A stretch of 64,000 nt of DNA from Chloroflexota bacterium (GCA_028287745.1 JAQBPB010000040.1:62001-126000); one strand, 5' to 3'; positions 29,512-40,148 are shown, counted from the first letter of the stretch. The notes: generated from the letters alone by a model not told the origin. Translations and numbers: made by a program.

Positions 29512-32500
29512 CTATTTCAACCAGCCGGAACACCTGGCAAACTCGCTGCCCAGTAGCCCGAGCATTGGTTTGGCTTTTGAATCCGTTGTATTTAGTTCCA
29601 ACCGGCCAAAATCAAAGTATTGAACTTTAAGTTTGGTGCTTACATCAAACGCCTGGGTTTGAGGTGCCCCAAGTTTCAAAGTATCGGCGGTTGCGGCAAA
29701 GTCCGGGTCGGGCTTAATGGTCGGTAATGCCAGCGGCGTAATATTCGCCGGAAGGCGTATAACGCTGGTACAGGAGCTGTCGAGTAGGGTCCGGCTTACT
29801 TTGCCTATGGCTACCGGTTTACCCGCCCCTTCGGTAGTCAGCCAGCCTCGCTCGAAGAACTGGACATGGCCGTTACCGGCCCAATCAAACTCTTCCGAGA
29901 TAGGAAAGCCGAACCGTCCCAGGCCGCCATTGGCATTGTAGAAGGCCAGGAAATCGCCGCCCAGGCTGTGACGGGTCGCCGCGAAGTAACGAATACCTCC
30001 CGGCTGTTCCGCATCGGCATCACCACCTTTGAGGGGGTAGAAAGCCAGCATATCGGTTGTAATCCGCATCGTAGTATCAAAGCCTTTGACTGGGTCGAAG
30101 TTCAGGTCAGGGCTGATAAAAGACTTCTGGGAAGGATTATCCGGAGAAAGGTTCTCGGCATACTTGCGATTCCCGGTGTCTTTGGGACGGACTACGATAA
30201 TGTATTTTTGCTGGGGGTCCAGCCGGTTCAGCGTTGTTACGGGCAGCCGGAAGAACGTTGTTTCCTGGGTTAGCTCGCGGTAAGGGGAATTGACATCCCC
30301 GGCGGTCGCAAGGAAAACTACCACCTCGCTGGGCTTGACCCCTTCAATCCGTACTATGCCCTGGACGCCGGTAAGAGGCGGCGCGGTCGCGGTACGCGAA
30401 GCCTGTGGTGTCAGCGAGACGGTGCTGGTGGCGGCAGCGGAAGGACCGGAAGTGCCGGTGGGGGGATTCTGGCTGATTTTAGGCATTACAAGTTGCCACA
30501 CGATTATCAGGGCCAGCACAACCACCCCAATTACCAGGCCCGGCAGGACCAAGTTTGCTAAAACACTGCCAAAACCTCCGTTTACGTCCGTACCGGGCGG
30601 TCGTCCGGGCCGGCGAGGCGGCGGCAGGTCTTTAGGCATGGTAGTACCGGCGGCCCGGCTTATTTCCCGGCGAGCGGCCTGCTGGATGTTATCGCCCTGC
30701 CAGTTGGCGTTAATGCGCGGCCCACCGCTGGTCAGCGCCGGTTTGATTGACCCGGAAATATCTGTTAGCGGTTTTGACCGGGTACTATCGCCCTGCTGGC
30801 CGATTGGTGGGTTTAAGTTATCTTCCGAATCGCGGTTCCAGGTTCCCGAGGCAATTAAAGCCGCCGACCGGGGTTGTACGGTCAGGGGGTTGCTGGGATT
30901 GGTTATGGTCGGCAAAGAGTCTATCGACGGAAGGTTAAAATTCCCTTCGGGGGCGCGCGTTTTACCCATAAAGATGCCGTCCTGCGGCAGTTCGGGTTTA
31001 GGCGGGATTAATGGCCCGCTGATCTTCTCGGCCCGGCGAGGTGTGAAAAGCGAGGCCGCGTTAGTAACGTTTGGGCTGGCGCTTTCTTTGGGTTCCGGTG
31101 CTGCGGGCGGTGTCACAGGGTTAGGGGTACGCGAAACATTGCCGTTATTGATCGGCGAAAACATGGGACGGGTGACCGTCTGAAGACTGTCCGGCAGGTC
31201 CAGCGGTGATGGCCCCCTGGCTCCCTGGTTCTTTTCCTTGATCAGCCGGTCAACTTCTTTTATCCGCTGTTGGGCGGCGGCCATGCCAAGTTGCTGGGCT
31301 TTTTGAAAATAGGGCCGGGCTTCTTCGTATTGCCTTTGTTCCAGCAGCCACTTGCCGTAGTCGTAACAAACCCTGGGTAAGGTCTGCTGCCAGGGGTTGG
31401 GCGAAAGCGAGTCGTTTAACTGGTCTACCAGGTAGATGTACTCGGAACCAACTTCCTTACGGCCGCCATCCCAGGCTTTTTGGGCGCGGGAAACCCGGTC
31501 CTTCAGCCGGTTAATCAGTTCCTGTTCCGGCTTAATATCTTTTTGCAAACGGTCGAGGGTCTTGAAGGGGCCGGAAGCACCACCGGGCGGTGTGGGAGTG
31601 CCGGTCGGGTCGGCTGGCGGCGTGGTCTGATTGCTGGGTGAGCGGCGTCCCGGCTCATTTTGACTGCCCGGTGAGCGACGTCCCAGGTCGTCTTTGATAG
31701 AACGGTGTTTATTGTTGGCAAGCGAAAGCAGGCGCGAGTCGGTCGGTTTCAGAGACATAATCATGCTGTACCAACCGCTTGCATCTTCCAGGGCGTGCGA
31801 CTTGGCCGCTTCATCGCCCAGTTCCATGTAGATTTTTGCCAGGTCGTCCTGGATCTGGCCGTAATTTTCATCACGGGCATAGATCTTCTGGGCGACTGCC
31901 AGCCGTTCCGACAGGGAGGCGCGGGGCTTTTGCAGGGTAAGGTAGAGTTCGGCCATTTCGCTCAGGTTGCGGGCGCGGACATCATTCGGGCGCAAGCGCA
32001 TGCAAAATTGGGCATAGGCTTTAGAGGCCGGGTAATGATGCGCGGTAGCGGCCCGGCGGCTTTCTTCGTTACAGTAGTCCGCCAGGACTTCTATATAACG
32101 GTTAATGTTATTCTTTTCGAGATGCTTTACCAGGTTTTCCGCTTGCTCGACCTGTCCTTCACCGATGGCGATGCCAATGTAGCGAATAAGAGAGTTGGAA
32201 AAACTCTCAAATAACCCGTGATAGCTGGCCTGGATTAACTCAATTTCGATGTAGTAATCAATGGCCTTATCCCAATCGCCCAGGGCGAAACTTTTCTGGG
32301 CCTTTGCAAGCAGCATTTCAGGGTTGAGGGACGGTAATTTGATGCTCGGCTGGTCTTCAATTTGAGGCACAACCTCGGAATTATCCGCTGGCGCAGCGGC
32401 CTGGCGCAGCGGTGGGGTAGTGCGCGGTTCAGGGCGCGGCGGCAAGCTAAAGACCGGCGCGGGTTTACTATTACTCTGAGAGAAATTGGAAGGGGTTTTG

Positions 32501-33426
32501 TGTTCCTCGTCTATCACAATCGGGCGGGTCCGTTCGGCAACTTCCTGGCCGGTCCGTTCCAGCATGGGTCCCAGGGCCGGAAACTCGGCCGGTTTGTCCA
32601 CCTGGTCCACCCGGACAAGGGTCAAAGTGATATTATCGCGGCCCCCGGCTTCCATCGCGGCATCGACCAGTTTCTTGCTCAGGGCAGGCAAGTTAGTCCG
32701 GCCGTCTTTAGTAGCCTGGTCAAGCATTTCTTCCGGGATCAAATCCCACAAACCGTCGGAGCAAAGGACTATCAGGTCACCCGTTATCAAGTCGGCCGAA
32801 TTAATGTCGGCTGGGATTTTATCCTGCAGGCCAAAAGCCCTGGTTATGGTATGGCGGCGGGAGTCTCTGAGCAATTCCTGGCTGGACATCAACCCTTGCT
32901 GGACCATGAGTTGGCCCATTTCGGCGACCCAGCTATGATCTATGGTAACGGGCATTAATCCTAAGCCCGGGCGTGAGAGATAAATCCGGCTGTCGCCCAC
33001 GTGTGCGGTAATCAAACTCTGGCCGGAGACCAGGGCCGCGACACAGGTTGTTGCCATACCCTGGCGGGTCCGGGACAACTGGTATACCTCGGAGTTACCG
33101 GCCGCGAAAGCATCGGCCAACGCCTGGCTTAAATCGGTCTGGCCGGAGTCCAATTGGCGCTGGAAATCCTTTAGAATTACCTCTACGGCGGTCTTACTGG
33201 CTAAAGCACCGGCCTGGCCCATGCTTACCCCATCCGCGACCACAAAAAGGTAGCCGGCAGGCCGGTTAAGCGCCGGGTTGGCCGGTATATGCAAGTGGCC
33301 GTGAGCATCCTGCTGCTCCTTTTTCCGCTTGCCGATATTTTCTTCTTCCTGGAAACTAATCAGTAACCCACTGTCAGTTTCAAGTTTTTTGTTTAGATCA
33401 GGCAATTTCACTCTCACTACATGCAC
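29512..33426 (-). CDS. PP2C-type Ser/Thr phosphatase with TPR-like region, one TM segment and extracytoplasmic LGFP-like C-terminal module
   Basis: VVADGVSMGQAGALAS, TAHVGDSRIYL, LCSDGLWDLIPEE, GGRDNITLTLV; TM LVLPGLVIGVVVLALIIVWQLV; GGLGRFGFPISEEFDW. Confidence 0.82.
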   Translation of the reverse strand: MHVVRVKLPDLNKKLETDSGLLISFQEEENIGKRKKEQQDAHGHLHIPANPALNRPAGYLFVVADGVSMGQAGALASKTAVEVILKDFQRQLDSGQTDLSQALADAFAAGNSEVYQLSRTRQGMATTCVAALVSGQSLITAHVGDSRIYLSRPGLGLMPVTIDHSWVAEMGQLMVQQGLMSSQELLRDSRRHTITRAFGLQDKIPADINSADLITGDLIVLCSDGLWDLIPEEMLDQATKDGRTNLPALSKKLVDAAMEAGGRDNITLTLVRVDQVDKPAEFPALGPMLERTGQEVAERTRPIVIDEEHKTPSNFSQSNSKPAPVFSLPPRPEPRTTPPLRQAAAPADNSEVVPQIEDQPSIKLPSLNPEMLLAKAQKSFALGDWDKAIDYYIEIELIQASYHGLFESFSNSLIRYIGIAIGEGQVEQAENLVKHLEKNNINRYIEVLADYCNEESRRAATAHHYPASKAYAQFCMRLRPNDVRARNLSEMAELYLTLQKPRASLSERLAVAQKIYARDENYGQIQDDLAKIYMELGDEAAKSHALEDASGWYSMIMSLKPTDSRLLSLANNKHRSIKDDLGRRSPGSQNEPGRRSPSNQTTPPADPTGTPTPPGGASGPFKTLDRLQKDIKPEQELINRLKDRVSRAQKAWDGGRKEVGSEYIYLVDQLNDSLSPNPWQQTLPRVCYDYGKWLLEQRQYEEARPYFQKAQQLGMAAAQQRIKEVDRLIKEKNQGARGPSPLDLPDSLQTVTRPMFSPINNGNVSRTPNPVTPPAAPEPKESASPNVTNAASLFTPRRAEKISGPLIPPKPELPQDGIFMGKTRAPEGNFNLPSIDSLPTITNPSNPLTVQPRSAALIASGTWNRDSEDNLNPPIGQQGDSTRSKPLTDISGSIKPALTSGGPRINANWQGDNIQQAARREISRAAGTTMPKDLPPPRRPGRPPGTDVNGGFGSVLANLVLPGLVIGVVVLALIIVWQLVMPKISQNPPTGTSGPSAAATSTVSLTPQASRTATAPPLTGVQGIVRIEGVKPSEVVVFLATAGDVNSPYRELTQETTFFRLPVTTLNRLDPQQKYIIVVRPKDTGNRKYAENLSPDNPSQKSFISPDLNFDPVKGFDTTMRITTDMLAFYPLKGGDADAEQPGGIRYFAATRHSLGGDFLAFYNANGGLGRFGFPISEEFDWAGNGHVQFFERGWLTTEGAGKPVAIGKVSRTLLDSSCTSVIRLPANITPLALPTIKPDPDFAATADTLKLGAPQTQAFDVSTKLKVQYFDFGRLELNTTDSKAKPMLGLLGSEFARCSGWLK

Positions 33427-33955
33427 TCGCTCAGTGCTAAATTTGCCACAGGCTCACCACTCACCATCCGGTTTGTTGGCTTGCCTACCTGTTAAAGATT
33501 TCCCACCTTTTAAGGTAAATTGCAGGCGTAAATACTCAGCATCAAATCAGGAAAACGCCCCAGGGCATTTGCCATAAAAAGAGGCTGATAGACGGGTTAT
33601 TCTTTTAATGAAAAAGAATTTCGATTCTTTTCGACCGGGTAGTCTGCAACGGCTAACCTGCTAGAGTTTTTTATTTTACACCATTTTACCGCATCCTGCA
33701 CCCCGGGTAAATGGGTAAATCAGCTATATATTGGCAGGTTAAGAATTCACTTTCCACAAACCAAACTCGATCAGGCCGGTTTGTTCTCGCCAGGCGCACG
33801 GACAGGCTAAATTAGCGGCCGGTTTACCGGCCCGGTGGATTTTATTTTAGCATCTAGGTGGGAAAACCTGGTATAATCTAGCGGCCGGGCAATGCTGCCC
33901 CGGATTTAACTCTCAAGTGGCGAGTGTAAAGCAAATAATCGGTGGATAACTCCAG

Positions 33956-34207
33956 ATGAACCAGATTAAAGCGGCGGCCCTCTATATTTTGGCCTTGATT
34001 GTCTTACTTGCCCCGGCAATTATCCTGGGTTGGATCGGCTTTTCTTTAATAGGCTGGTTTGGACTGGTAATCGGGGTGCTGGCCGGACTGGTAATTTTTG
34101 CGGTCAGTGTTAACAAGATTGCTGCCCAGGAAGATGCCGAGGACGAAACCGACTCCAACCACGAGACCCCCCAGGCTCAAACACCTGAAGAGCAGCGGCC
34201 GGTATAA
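33956..34207 (+). CDS. Small two-TM membrane protein, unknown function
   Basis: Two hydrophobic helices, acidic tail. Confidence 0.55.
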   Translation: MNQIKAAALYILALIVLLAPAIILGWIGFSLIGWFGLVIGVLAGLVIFAVSVNKIAAQEDAEDETDSNHETPQAQTPEEQRPV

Positions 34208-34229
34208 CCATTTATTTCAGACTGGATTT

Positions 34230-34907
34230 ATGACTTCTTCTAACGAGCAAGACCCCAATAAAACCCACCTCAGTAGTTTTCCGGGCTTGCCCGTACTGGA
34301 AAAAGCCGCCGTTGCGCTGGCTTCCGCTTCTCCCCGGCGGCGCGAATTATTAGCCCGCCTGCTGCCGGACAGCAATTTCAAAATTATCGCGGCCGACCTG
34401 GACGAGTCTCGCCTGCCCGGTGAAAGCCCCACCGACTATGTACGGCGCCTGGCCCTCTCAAAAGCCCAGGCAGGCGGCAACCTCTGGTTCGAGATGGCCC
34501 CCGAACCCGGCTTTAAGCTGATAATCGCGGCTGATACTTCGGTTGTGCTGGGCGATACAATCTACGGCAAGCCGGGCCAGGACGACCGGGCCGCCAGCAT
34601 GCTTGGTGAACTGGCCGGACAGACCCACCTGGTAATGACCGGGTTTGCCGCTCGCTTGCTTGACCCGCAGGGCCAACTGGTTAAAGAAGCCGCCGCTATC
34701 TGTACCACCGAGGTCGATATCCGTCCCTTGACCAGGGCAGAAATTGATTGGTATGTCGCCACGGGCGAACCGCTGGATAAAGCCGGTGCCTATGCCATCC
34801 AGGGTTTTGGCGGAAATCTGGTAAACGCCCTCCGGGGCGATTATTATAACGTTGTCGGGCTTCCACTGGTCCCCCTTATCGCTTTATTACAAGATTTTAT
34901 CCTCTAA
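34230..34907 (+). CDS. maf: Maf family nucleotide pyrophosphatase
   Basis: LASASPRRRELLARL...AADTSVVLGDTIYGKP...Y.IQGFGG; start revised to ATG at 34230. Confidence 0.9.
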   Translation: MTSSNEQDPNKTHLSSFPGLPVLEKAAVALASASPRRRELLARLLPDSNFKIIAADLDESRLPGESPTDYVRRLALSKAQAGGNLWFEMAPEPGFKLIIAADTSVVLGDTIYGKPGQDDRAASMLGELAGQTHLVMTGFAARLLDPQGQLVKEAAAICTTEVDIRPLTRAEIDWYVATGEPLDKAGAYAIQGFGGNLVNALRGDYYNVVGLPLVPLIALLQDFIL

Positions 34908-35126
34908 CCGGCCAGATCTGGTCCGGCCAAACATATTCAAAAGATATAGACATTAGTCCTATATATTCTATTCGACTTCAAGTAGTTCTAATTTATAATA
35001 TCGTGATTTATTAATAAATAATCTAAAGTTTAGACATTTAGCAGATGTGCGGATTTGGAATCCGAGGTATAGTGAAGATCTACTAAATAGCCTTTATGGA
35101 GTAACATCTCCTTACTACAAGTTTTA

Positions 35127-35166
35127 CAAAAGACCCGCCTCTACCATCGCTCTGCGGGTCTTTTTA
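35127..35166 (-). terminator. Terminator downstream of thyX
   Basis: AAAAGACCCGC...GCGGGTCTTTTT. Confidence 0.8.
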
Positions 35167-35179
35167 TTTCATAGAATTT

Positions 35180-36850
35180 TTACCGGTTTAAGAAGTCAGA
35201 CTGCTCGAACGGGGTAACCCTGACCCAGCGAGCGACTTCGGGCTGCACTCTTTCCAGTTCCTGCCACATTTGATAAGCGGCTTGCCGGTAAGCAAAGTGA
35301 CCGTTGACGCCCGACCGGGTTTCGATCATGTAGGCCGCCTGTGCATCGTCCATCTTGAATAAAGCGCGCCGTTTGAATCCAAGCGGCAGCAAGTAGTGGG
35401 CGGCTTCGGCCTCCAGGCGGCTGACCACCTGGGCGGTTTCACGCATGGTCCGGTCGTAGCGTTCGACCTGCCCACCGTCCAGGGCGGAGGCGACCGTCTG
35501 GGCGGGTAAACCAAGTTCAAACCACTCTTTTCCACCTACAAAACCATGACGCGGCGTAATTTCCTGGCGCACCTGGACGCAGCGACGGTGCCGGAAGAAA
35601 TCTTGCATGGACTTGGCGTCAATCAGGATATCGTAAATCCGGCCGTACCCGCTTTGTTGCTCGCGCAGCCAGCCGTCGTGCCTGCCACGGGCGGCGTGGG
35701 CAAGGTCGTATATTTCGTTGACCTGGGCCGGGGATAGTTCCAGCACCACTGCCTGGACCTGGTGATAGGCCAGGTCGCTATAGCGATACAGCAAGGTGGT
35801 AACCGCTTCGAGTAAAGGCGGTGTGCCCTCCACCAGGTGGACCGTCCGGCTATTATCCGGCTCGATACCTCTCAAAAGTTCGCGGGCAGCCTGGCTCAGT
35901 CCAGCCGCGGCCTGGGCTTGCTGCGGCGAAGGTTCGGCATACTTGACCAGGGTCGGGGCCGGTTCGGTCGCGGAAAATACCCCGGCCAGTTCCTTAAGCG
36001 GTCCGGCGGCTTCCGGGTGCTGGGCCACCAGGTTTTCCAGGCTGGCTTGCAAGCGAATTTCCAGCGGGCTAAAGCCGGGCTGCTTGCAGACTTCCTTCAT
36101 CTCACTGGCGATGGCCCGGATTTCCTGGTACGGGCTGGCTAACAGCCGTGAAAGCTGGCGTTCCAGGACCCGGGCGCTGGTAATCTGCCCCACTGAAGTG
36201 CGGGTGGCATAAGGTAGCAAAGTCCGGGTGACATCCAGGATACGCGCGTTCAGGGTCCGTTTGTAAGCGGCCGGATCCATATCGTCAGGTCGGGGCAAGG
36301 CTTCGGCCAGGTGGCCGTATAGCTCTTTGGTCAGGGCGTTATAGGTCGCGAAAAGGTAGTCGGCCGCAGCGGTAAAGGTTTCGCGGTTTTCGGGCTGGCT
36401 CTCCAGTTCACCGGGCACGACATAGCGCGACTTGCTGAAATCCTGGTAGCGGGTGGAGCGCTCCTGGCCGTCCCAGAGCGGTTCGTCTTCAATTACAACC
36501 GCCGCCAGCACCGAGATATTTTCCAGGGCCAGGGTAATATGGGCCATGTCGGCAATGCTTTTGTGACCGTAGGCGAAATAAAATGTTTCCAGGAAGTCGG
36601 CGGCTTTTTGGTTGCTAATCCAGCCCACGCTTTCCCGCAAGGAAGCGGCCGAGCGGCTGTAACGGGCCAGGGCATAGGCCTGGGTCTCCGGAGCAATATC
36701 GACTACCGCGTAAATGTTTCGGTCCCGCGAGGGCGCCGGTTTGGCAGCAGCGGCTTCTTTAGGCGCTTTTATATTTCCGGCTTCCGGTGTAACTTCCGGA
36801 TTTGTAGCAGGGTTGACTTGAGAAGTGGGACCAATAACATCAGTTGTCAT
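35180..36850 (-). CDS. thyX: FAD-dependent thymidylate synthase-like protein with two tandem ThyX-like halves
   Basis: First half QERSTRYQDFS and TRTLLPYATRTSVGQITSARVLERQL; second half DFFRHRRCVQVRQEITPRHG. Confidence 0.8.
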   Translation of the reverse strand: MTTDVIGPTSQVNPATNPEVTPEAGNIKAPKEAAAAKPAPSRDRNIYAVVDIAPETQAYALARYSRSAASLRESVGWISNQKAADFLETFYFAYGHKSIADMAHITLALENISVLAAVVIEDEPLWDGQERSTRYQDFSKSRYVVPGELESQPENRETFTAAADYLFATYNALTKELYGHLAEALPRPDDMDPAAYKRTLNARILDVTRTLLPYATRTSVGQITSARVLERQLSRLLASPYQEIRAIASEMKEVCKQPGFSPLEIRLQASLENLVAQHPEAAGPLKELAGVFSATEPAPTLVKYAEPSPQQAQAAAGLSQAARELLRGIEPDNSRTVHLVEGTPPLLEAVTTLLYRYSDLAYHQVQAVVLELSPAQVNEIYDLAHAARGRHDGWLREQQSGYGRIYDILIDAKSMQDFFRHRRCVQVRQEITPRHGFVGGKEWFELGLPAQTVASALDGGQVERYDRTMRETAQVVSRLEAEAAHYLLPLGFKRRALFKMDDAQAAYMIETRSGVNGHFAYRQAAYQMWQELERVQPEVARWVRVTPFEQSDFLNR

Positions 36851-37240
36851 GCTGCTATCCTCATAGCCCGACTATACTGATTGGAAACCGCCAAAAAAGG
36901 CCAAACCGGTAGCGCAAATACAAGTTTTTGGTTGACCAGCGGCTGGAAATCTAACCGGTCTACTAACTATTTGCGTCGGGGACAAATAGCTTTTAACCGG
37001 TCAGCCAAAATAAAATTTTAAGGGAATAGAACTGGTAGTACAATATCTGGTAGCATTAGTTAAACTCAGACCCATTATAGCAGCTTCCTGGAAAAATGCT
37101 ATAGCAGAATCATTAAAAAATTTGGTCAAAAAGCAGGTATAAATACTTATCCCCAATCGGGCTGGTAGGCCAGATAGACGCCACTCCAATAGGCATTTCC
37201 CCCGGCTCTATTATTTACTTTTAGAATATAAGCTTAAAAT

Positions 37241-37283
37241 AAAAAAGGTAGGGAAGCTGATTTGCATCAATCCTTCCCTACCC
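37241..37283 (-). terminator. Terminator downstream of histidine phosphatase
   Basis: AAAAAAGGTAGGGAAG...CTTCCCTACC. Confidence 0.75.
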
Positions 37284-37304
37284 GGAAATCCGGCCGCCTA
37301 TTTC

Positions 37305-37964
37305 TTAGTAATCGGCGGCCAGCGGCAGCATTTGGCCGGCAAAGGCCACTTTAAGGGTACAGTTTTCCCGGGTGATGGGGGTCTGTTCAAAATGGACCTG
37401 CACCACGTAGTACTCGCAGTTGTCCAGCAAGAATTCCCGCCACTGAAACGGCTGCCCGGAAACCAGTTCCGAGAAAAACCCGGCCAGGGAACCACCGTGC
37501 GCCACGATGCCCACATTCGAGTGGACGCCCGCTTCGGCCAGGATGATTTCCCAGATAGCCCGGTCAACCCGCGTGTGAAAGACCATCTTGGTTTCGCCGC
37601 CCGGCCAGGAAAACTCCGGTTCGTCAAAACTTCGCCAGTTCTTAAACAGGTCCGGGTAATGGGTTTTTATCTCGGGAATGGTCATTCCCTCAACTTCCCC
37701 AAAATTCAGCTCTTTTAAATCCTCTTTAATTTCCGGCACCAAACCGGTCAACTCGGTCAGGGCACCGGCGGTCTGCCTGGCCCGTTGCAGCGGGCTGGCA
37801 TAAAGAGCCTCAATTTTAAACTCGGCGGTCACCTTTTCCGCCATCGCGCGGGCCTGTTCGAGGCCGCGCTCGTCCAGCCCAGGGTCGCCCCAACCGGTCA
37901 GGCGCAGGCCCAGGTTGTGACTGGTCCGCCCGTGACGGACCAGGATTAAGTTTAGAGTTTGCAT
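37305..37964 (-). CDS. Histidine phosphatase family protein
   Basis: LILVRHGRTSHNLGLRLTGWGDPGL...VGIVAHGGSL. Confidence 0.88.
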   Translation of the reverse strand: MQTLNLILVRHGRTSHNLGLRLTGWGDPGLDERGLEQARAMAEKVTAEFKIEALYASPLQRARQTAGALTELTGLVPEIKEDLKELNFGEVEGMTIPEIKTHYPDLFKNWRSFDEPEFSWPGGETKMVFHTRVDRAIWEIILAEAGVHSNVGIVAHGGSLAGFFSELVSGQPFQWREFLLDNCEYYVVQVHFEQTPITRENCTLKVAFAGQMLPLAADY

Positions 37965-37972
37965 GGTTTGTC

Positions 37973-39775
37973 CTAGCTCTGCTTCTTTTCAGGCGGCAGC
38001 GCCAGGGCAATATGCAATTCGGCTAACTGGCGGCTGTCGACCGGCGAAGGCGCCTGGGTCATTTCGTCGGTAGCACTCTGCGTCTTGGGGAACGCAATCA
38101 CGTTGCGGATATTTTCCTCATCGGCAAAGAGCATAACCGTCCGGTCCAACCCTGCCGCAACGCCGCCGTGAGGCGGTGCGCCGTATTCGAAAGCGTTTAG
38201 CAGGTGTCCAAACCGGGCCTGGGCATCTTCCAGGCTGTAGGACATCAGGCTGAACATTTTGGACTGCACATCCCGCTGGTGGATTCTGATCGAACCCCCG
38301 GCGGTTTCATAGCCGTTGCACACCAGGTCATAGGCGTTGGCTTTGGCCGCGCCCGGGTCGGTGTCCAGCAGGCCAATATGTTCAGGCTTGGGCGCAGTAA
38401 AGGGATGGTGGACCGCGTCCCAGCGCTTCTCGTCCTCGTTCCATTCCAACAGCGGGAAGTCAACTACCCAGCAGAAGGCGAAGATGTTGTGGTCAATTAC
38501 GTTCAACCGGCGGCCCATTTCGTTGCGCAGGCGGCCCAGGGCGTTAGCTACAACGTTCGGCTGGTCGGCTACAAAGACCAGCAAGTCGCCGCCTTTCGCA
38601 CCATCGGCAAAGCGCCCGGCAATCGCCTGGAGTTGCTCCGGAGTAAAGAACTTGGCAGCCGGGGATTTACTGGTCAGGCTGCCGCTTTCGCCATCCAGGG
38701 CCAGCCAGGCCAGACCTTTCGCGCCAAACTGCTTGACATAATCTACCAGCCCGTCCAGTTCGCGGCGGGTGTAATTCGCCACACCGGGCAGGCATAAGCC
38801 TTTAACCTGGCCTCCGGCGGCGATAGCTCCGCTAAATACTTTGAATTCGCTGTCTTTCACCAGGTCGCTGATATCGGTCAGTTCCATGCCAAAGCGGATG
38901 TCCGGCTTGTCGTTACCGTAGCGGGCCATGCTCTCGACATAGGTGAAGCGCGGGAAGGGGGTCTGCTTGATTTTTTTGTCAGGCCGGACCGCCTCGCACA
39001 TTCCAATATACAGACCTTCCAGCAGTTGCAGGATATCCTCTTGCTGGATAAAGCTCATTTCAATATCAAGCTGGGTAAATTCCGGCTGGCGGTCGGCTCG
39101 CAGGTCTTCGTCCCGGAAACAGCGAGCAATCTGGAAATATCTTTCCATGCCCGATACCATCAGGAGTTGCTTTAGTTGCTGGGGTGACTGCGGCAAGGCA
39201 TAAAATTCACCCGGGTGGACCCGGCTGGGTACCAGGTAGTCACGCGCCCCTTCGGGAGTGCTTTTGATCAAAATAGGGGTTTCAATTTCCAGAAAGGCGC
39301 GCTCGTCCAGGTAGTCCCGCATAAACTTGGTAATGCGGTGCCGGATTATCATATTGCGCTGCATAAAAGGCCGCCGCAGGTCAAGGTAGCGGTAGCGCAG
39401 CCGCTGGAGTTCGTCCACCTCGGCATTGTCGTTAACCTGGAACGGTAACGGCTTAGCGGCGTTCAGCACTTCCAGGGTGGCCGGCACTAATTCAATTCGT
39501 CCGGTTGGCAATTTATCATTGACGGTGCCTTCAGGACGCGGGCGTACTTTTCCGGTAATTTTAAGGACATATTCATTTCGTACATCACTGGCAACCGCAT
39601 GGGCCTCCGGGTTGTCTCGCGGGTCAATCGCAACCTGCAAAAGGCCGCTCCGGTCGCGGAGTACAATAAAAATAAGCCCGCCCAAATCCCGCCGGTTGTT
39701 TACCCAGCCATGGACAGTCACTTCTTCACCTACGTTTTCCAGCCGTAGCTCACCCGCAGGATAGACTTTAGCCAC
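37973..39775 (-). CDS. aspS: Aspartyl-tRNA synthetase
   Basis: GWVNNRRDLGGLIFIVLRDRSG, FRDEDLRADRQPEFTQLDIEMSF, GVAAGLDRTVMLFADEENIRNVIAFPKTQ. Confidence 0.96.
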   Translation of the reverse strand: MAKVYPAGELRLENVGEEVTVHGWVNNRRDLGGLIFIVLRDRSGLLQVAIDPRDNPEAHAVASDVRNEYVLKITGKVRPRPEGTVNDKLPTGRIELVPATLEVLNAAKPLPFQVNDNAEVDELQRLRYRYLDLRRPFMQRNMIIRHRITKFMRDYLDERAFLEIETPILIKSTPEGARDYLVPSRVHPGEFYALPQSPQQLKQLLMVSGMERYFQIARCFRDEDLRADRQPEFTQLDIEMSFIQQEDILQLLEGLYIGMCEAVRPDKKIKQTPFPRFTYVESMARYGNDKPDIRFGMELTDISDLVKDSEFKVFSGAIAAGGQVKGLCLPGVANYTRRELDGLVDYVKQFGAKGLAWLALDGESGSLTSKSPAAKFFTPEQLQAIAGRFADGAKGGDLLVFVADQPNVVANALGRLRNEMGRRLNVIDHNIFAFCWVVDFPLLEWNEDEKRWDAVHHPFTAPKPEHIGLLDTDPGAAKANAYDLVCNGYETAGGSIRIHQRDVQSKMFSLMSYSLEDAQARFGHLLNAFEYGAPPHGGVAAGLDRTVMLFADEENIRNVIAFPKTQSATDEMTQAPSPVDSRQLAELHIALALPPEKKQS

Positions 39776-40148
39776 TTAAGCAATCTCCTCTTTCAATGAT
39801 CAAATAATTTCAACCCTACTATTATAACCCTTCTAACCTCTCTCAGCAATTTGAAGGTAAGGCTGTAACCGGTAAATATGGAACTGGCGGCCTGCCTGTT
39901 TCAGCTATTAAAATCACCTGGCATCCCTCCCGGCCCTGAAATTACCCGGGGAAAGTTTTTAATTTTATTCCTTACCCTCTTTTCCCATTTCCTGAAACCC
40001 CTCACCCAATTGGGCTAATGATTAGACGGAAGTAGTACCCTTTTTCAGCAAGACTGGCCGATTTCCTGCTAACACAATTCACAATATACCAATAAGCCCT
40101 GTAAAAAGGGTAAATGTTATCAAAATGAAAGTTTAGTCAGGAGTAGAC

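Noticed and set aside
30290-31183. 297-aa plus-strand ORF opposite the PP2C gene
   Set aside because: Low-complexity shadow ORF antisense to the PP2C linker region.
34907-35126. AT-rich spacer with short palindromes (e.g. CCGGCCAGATCTGGTCCGG) as a tRNA or mobile-element end
   Set aside because: No cloverleaf or T-loop GTTCGA motif, no transposase nearby; likely ordinary 3' ends.
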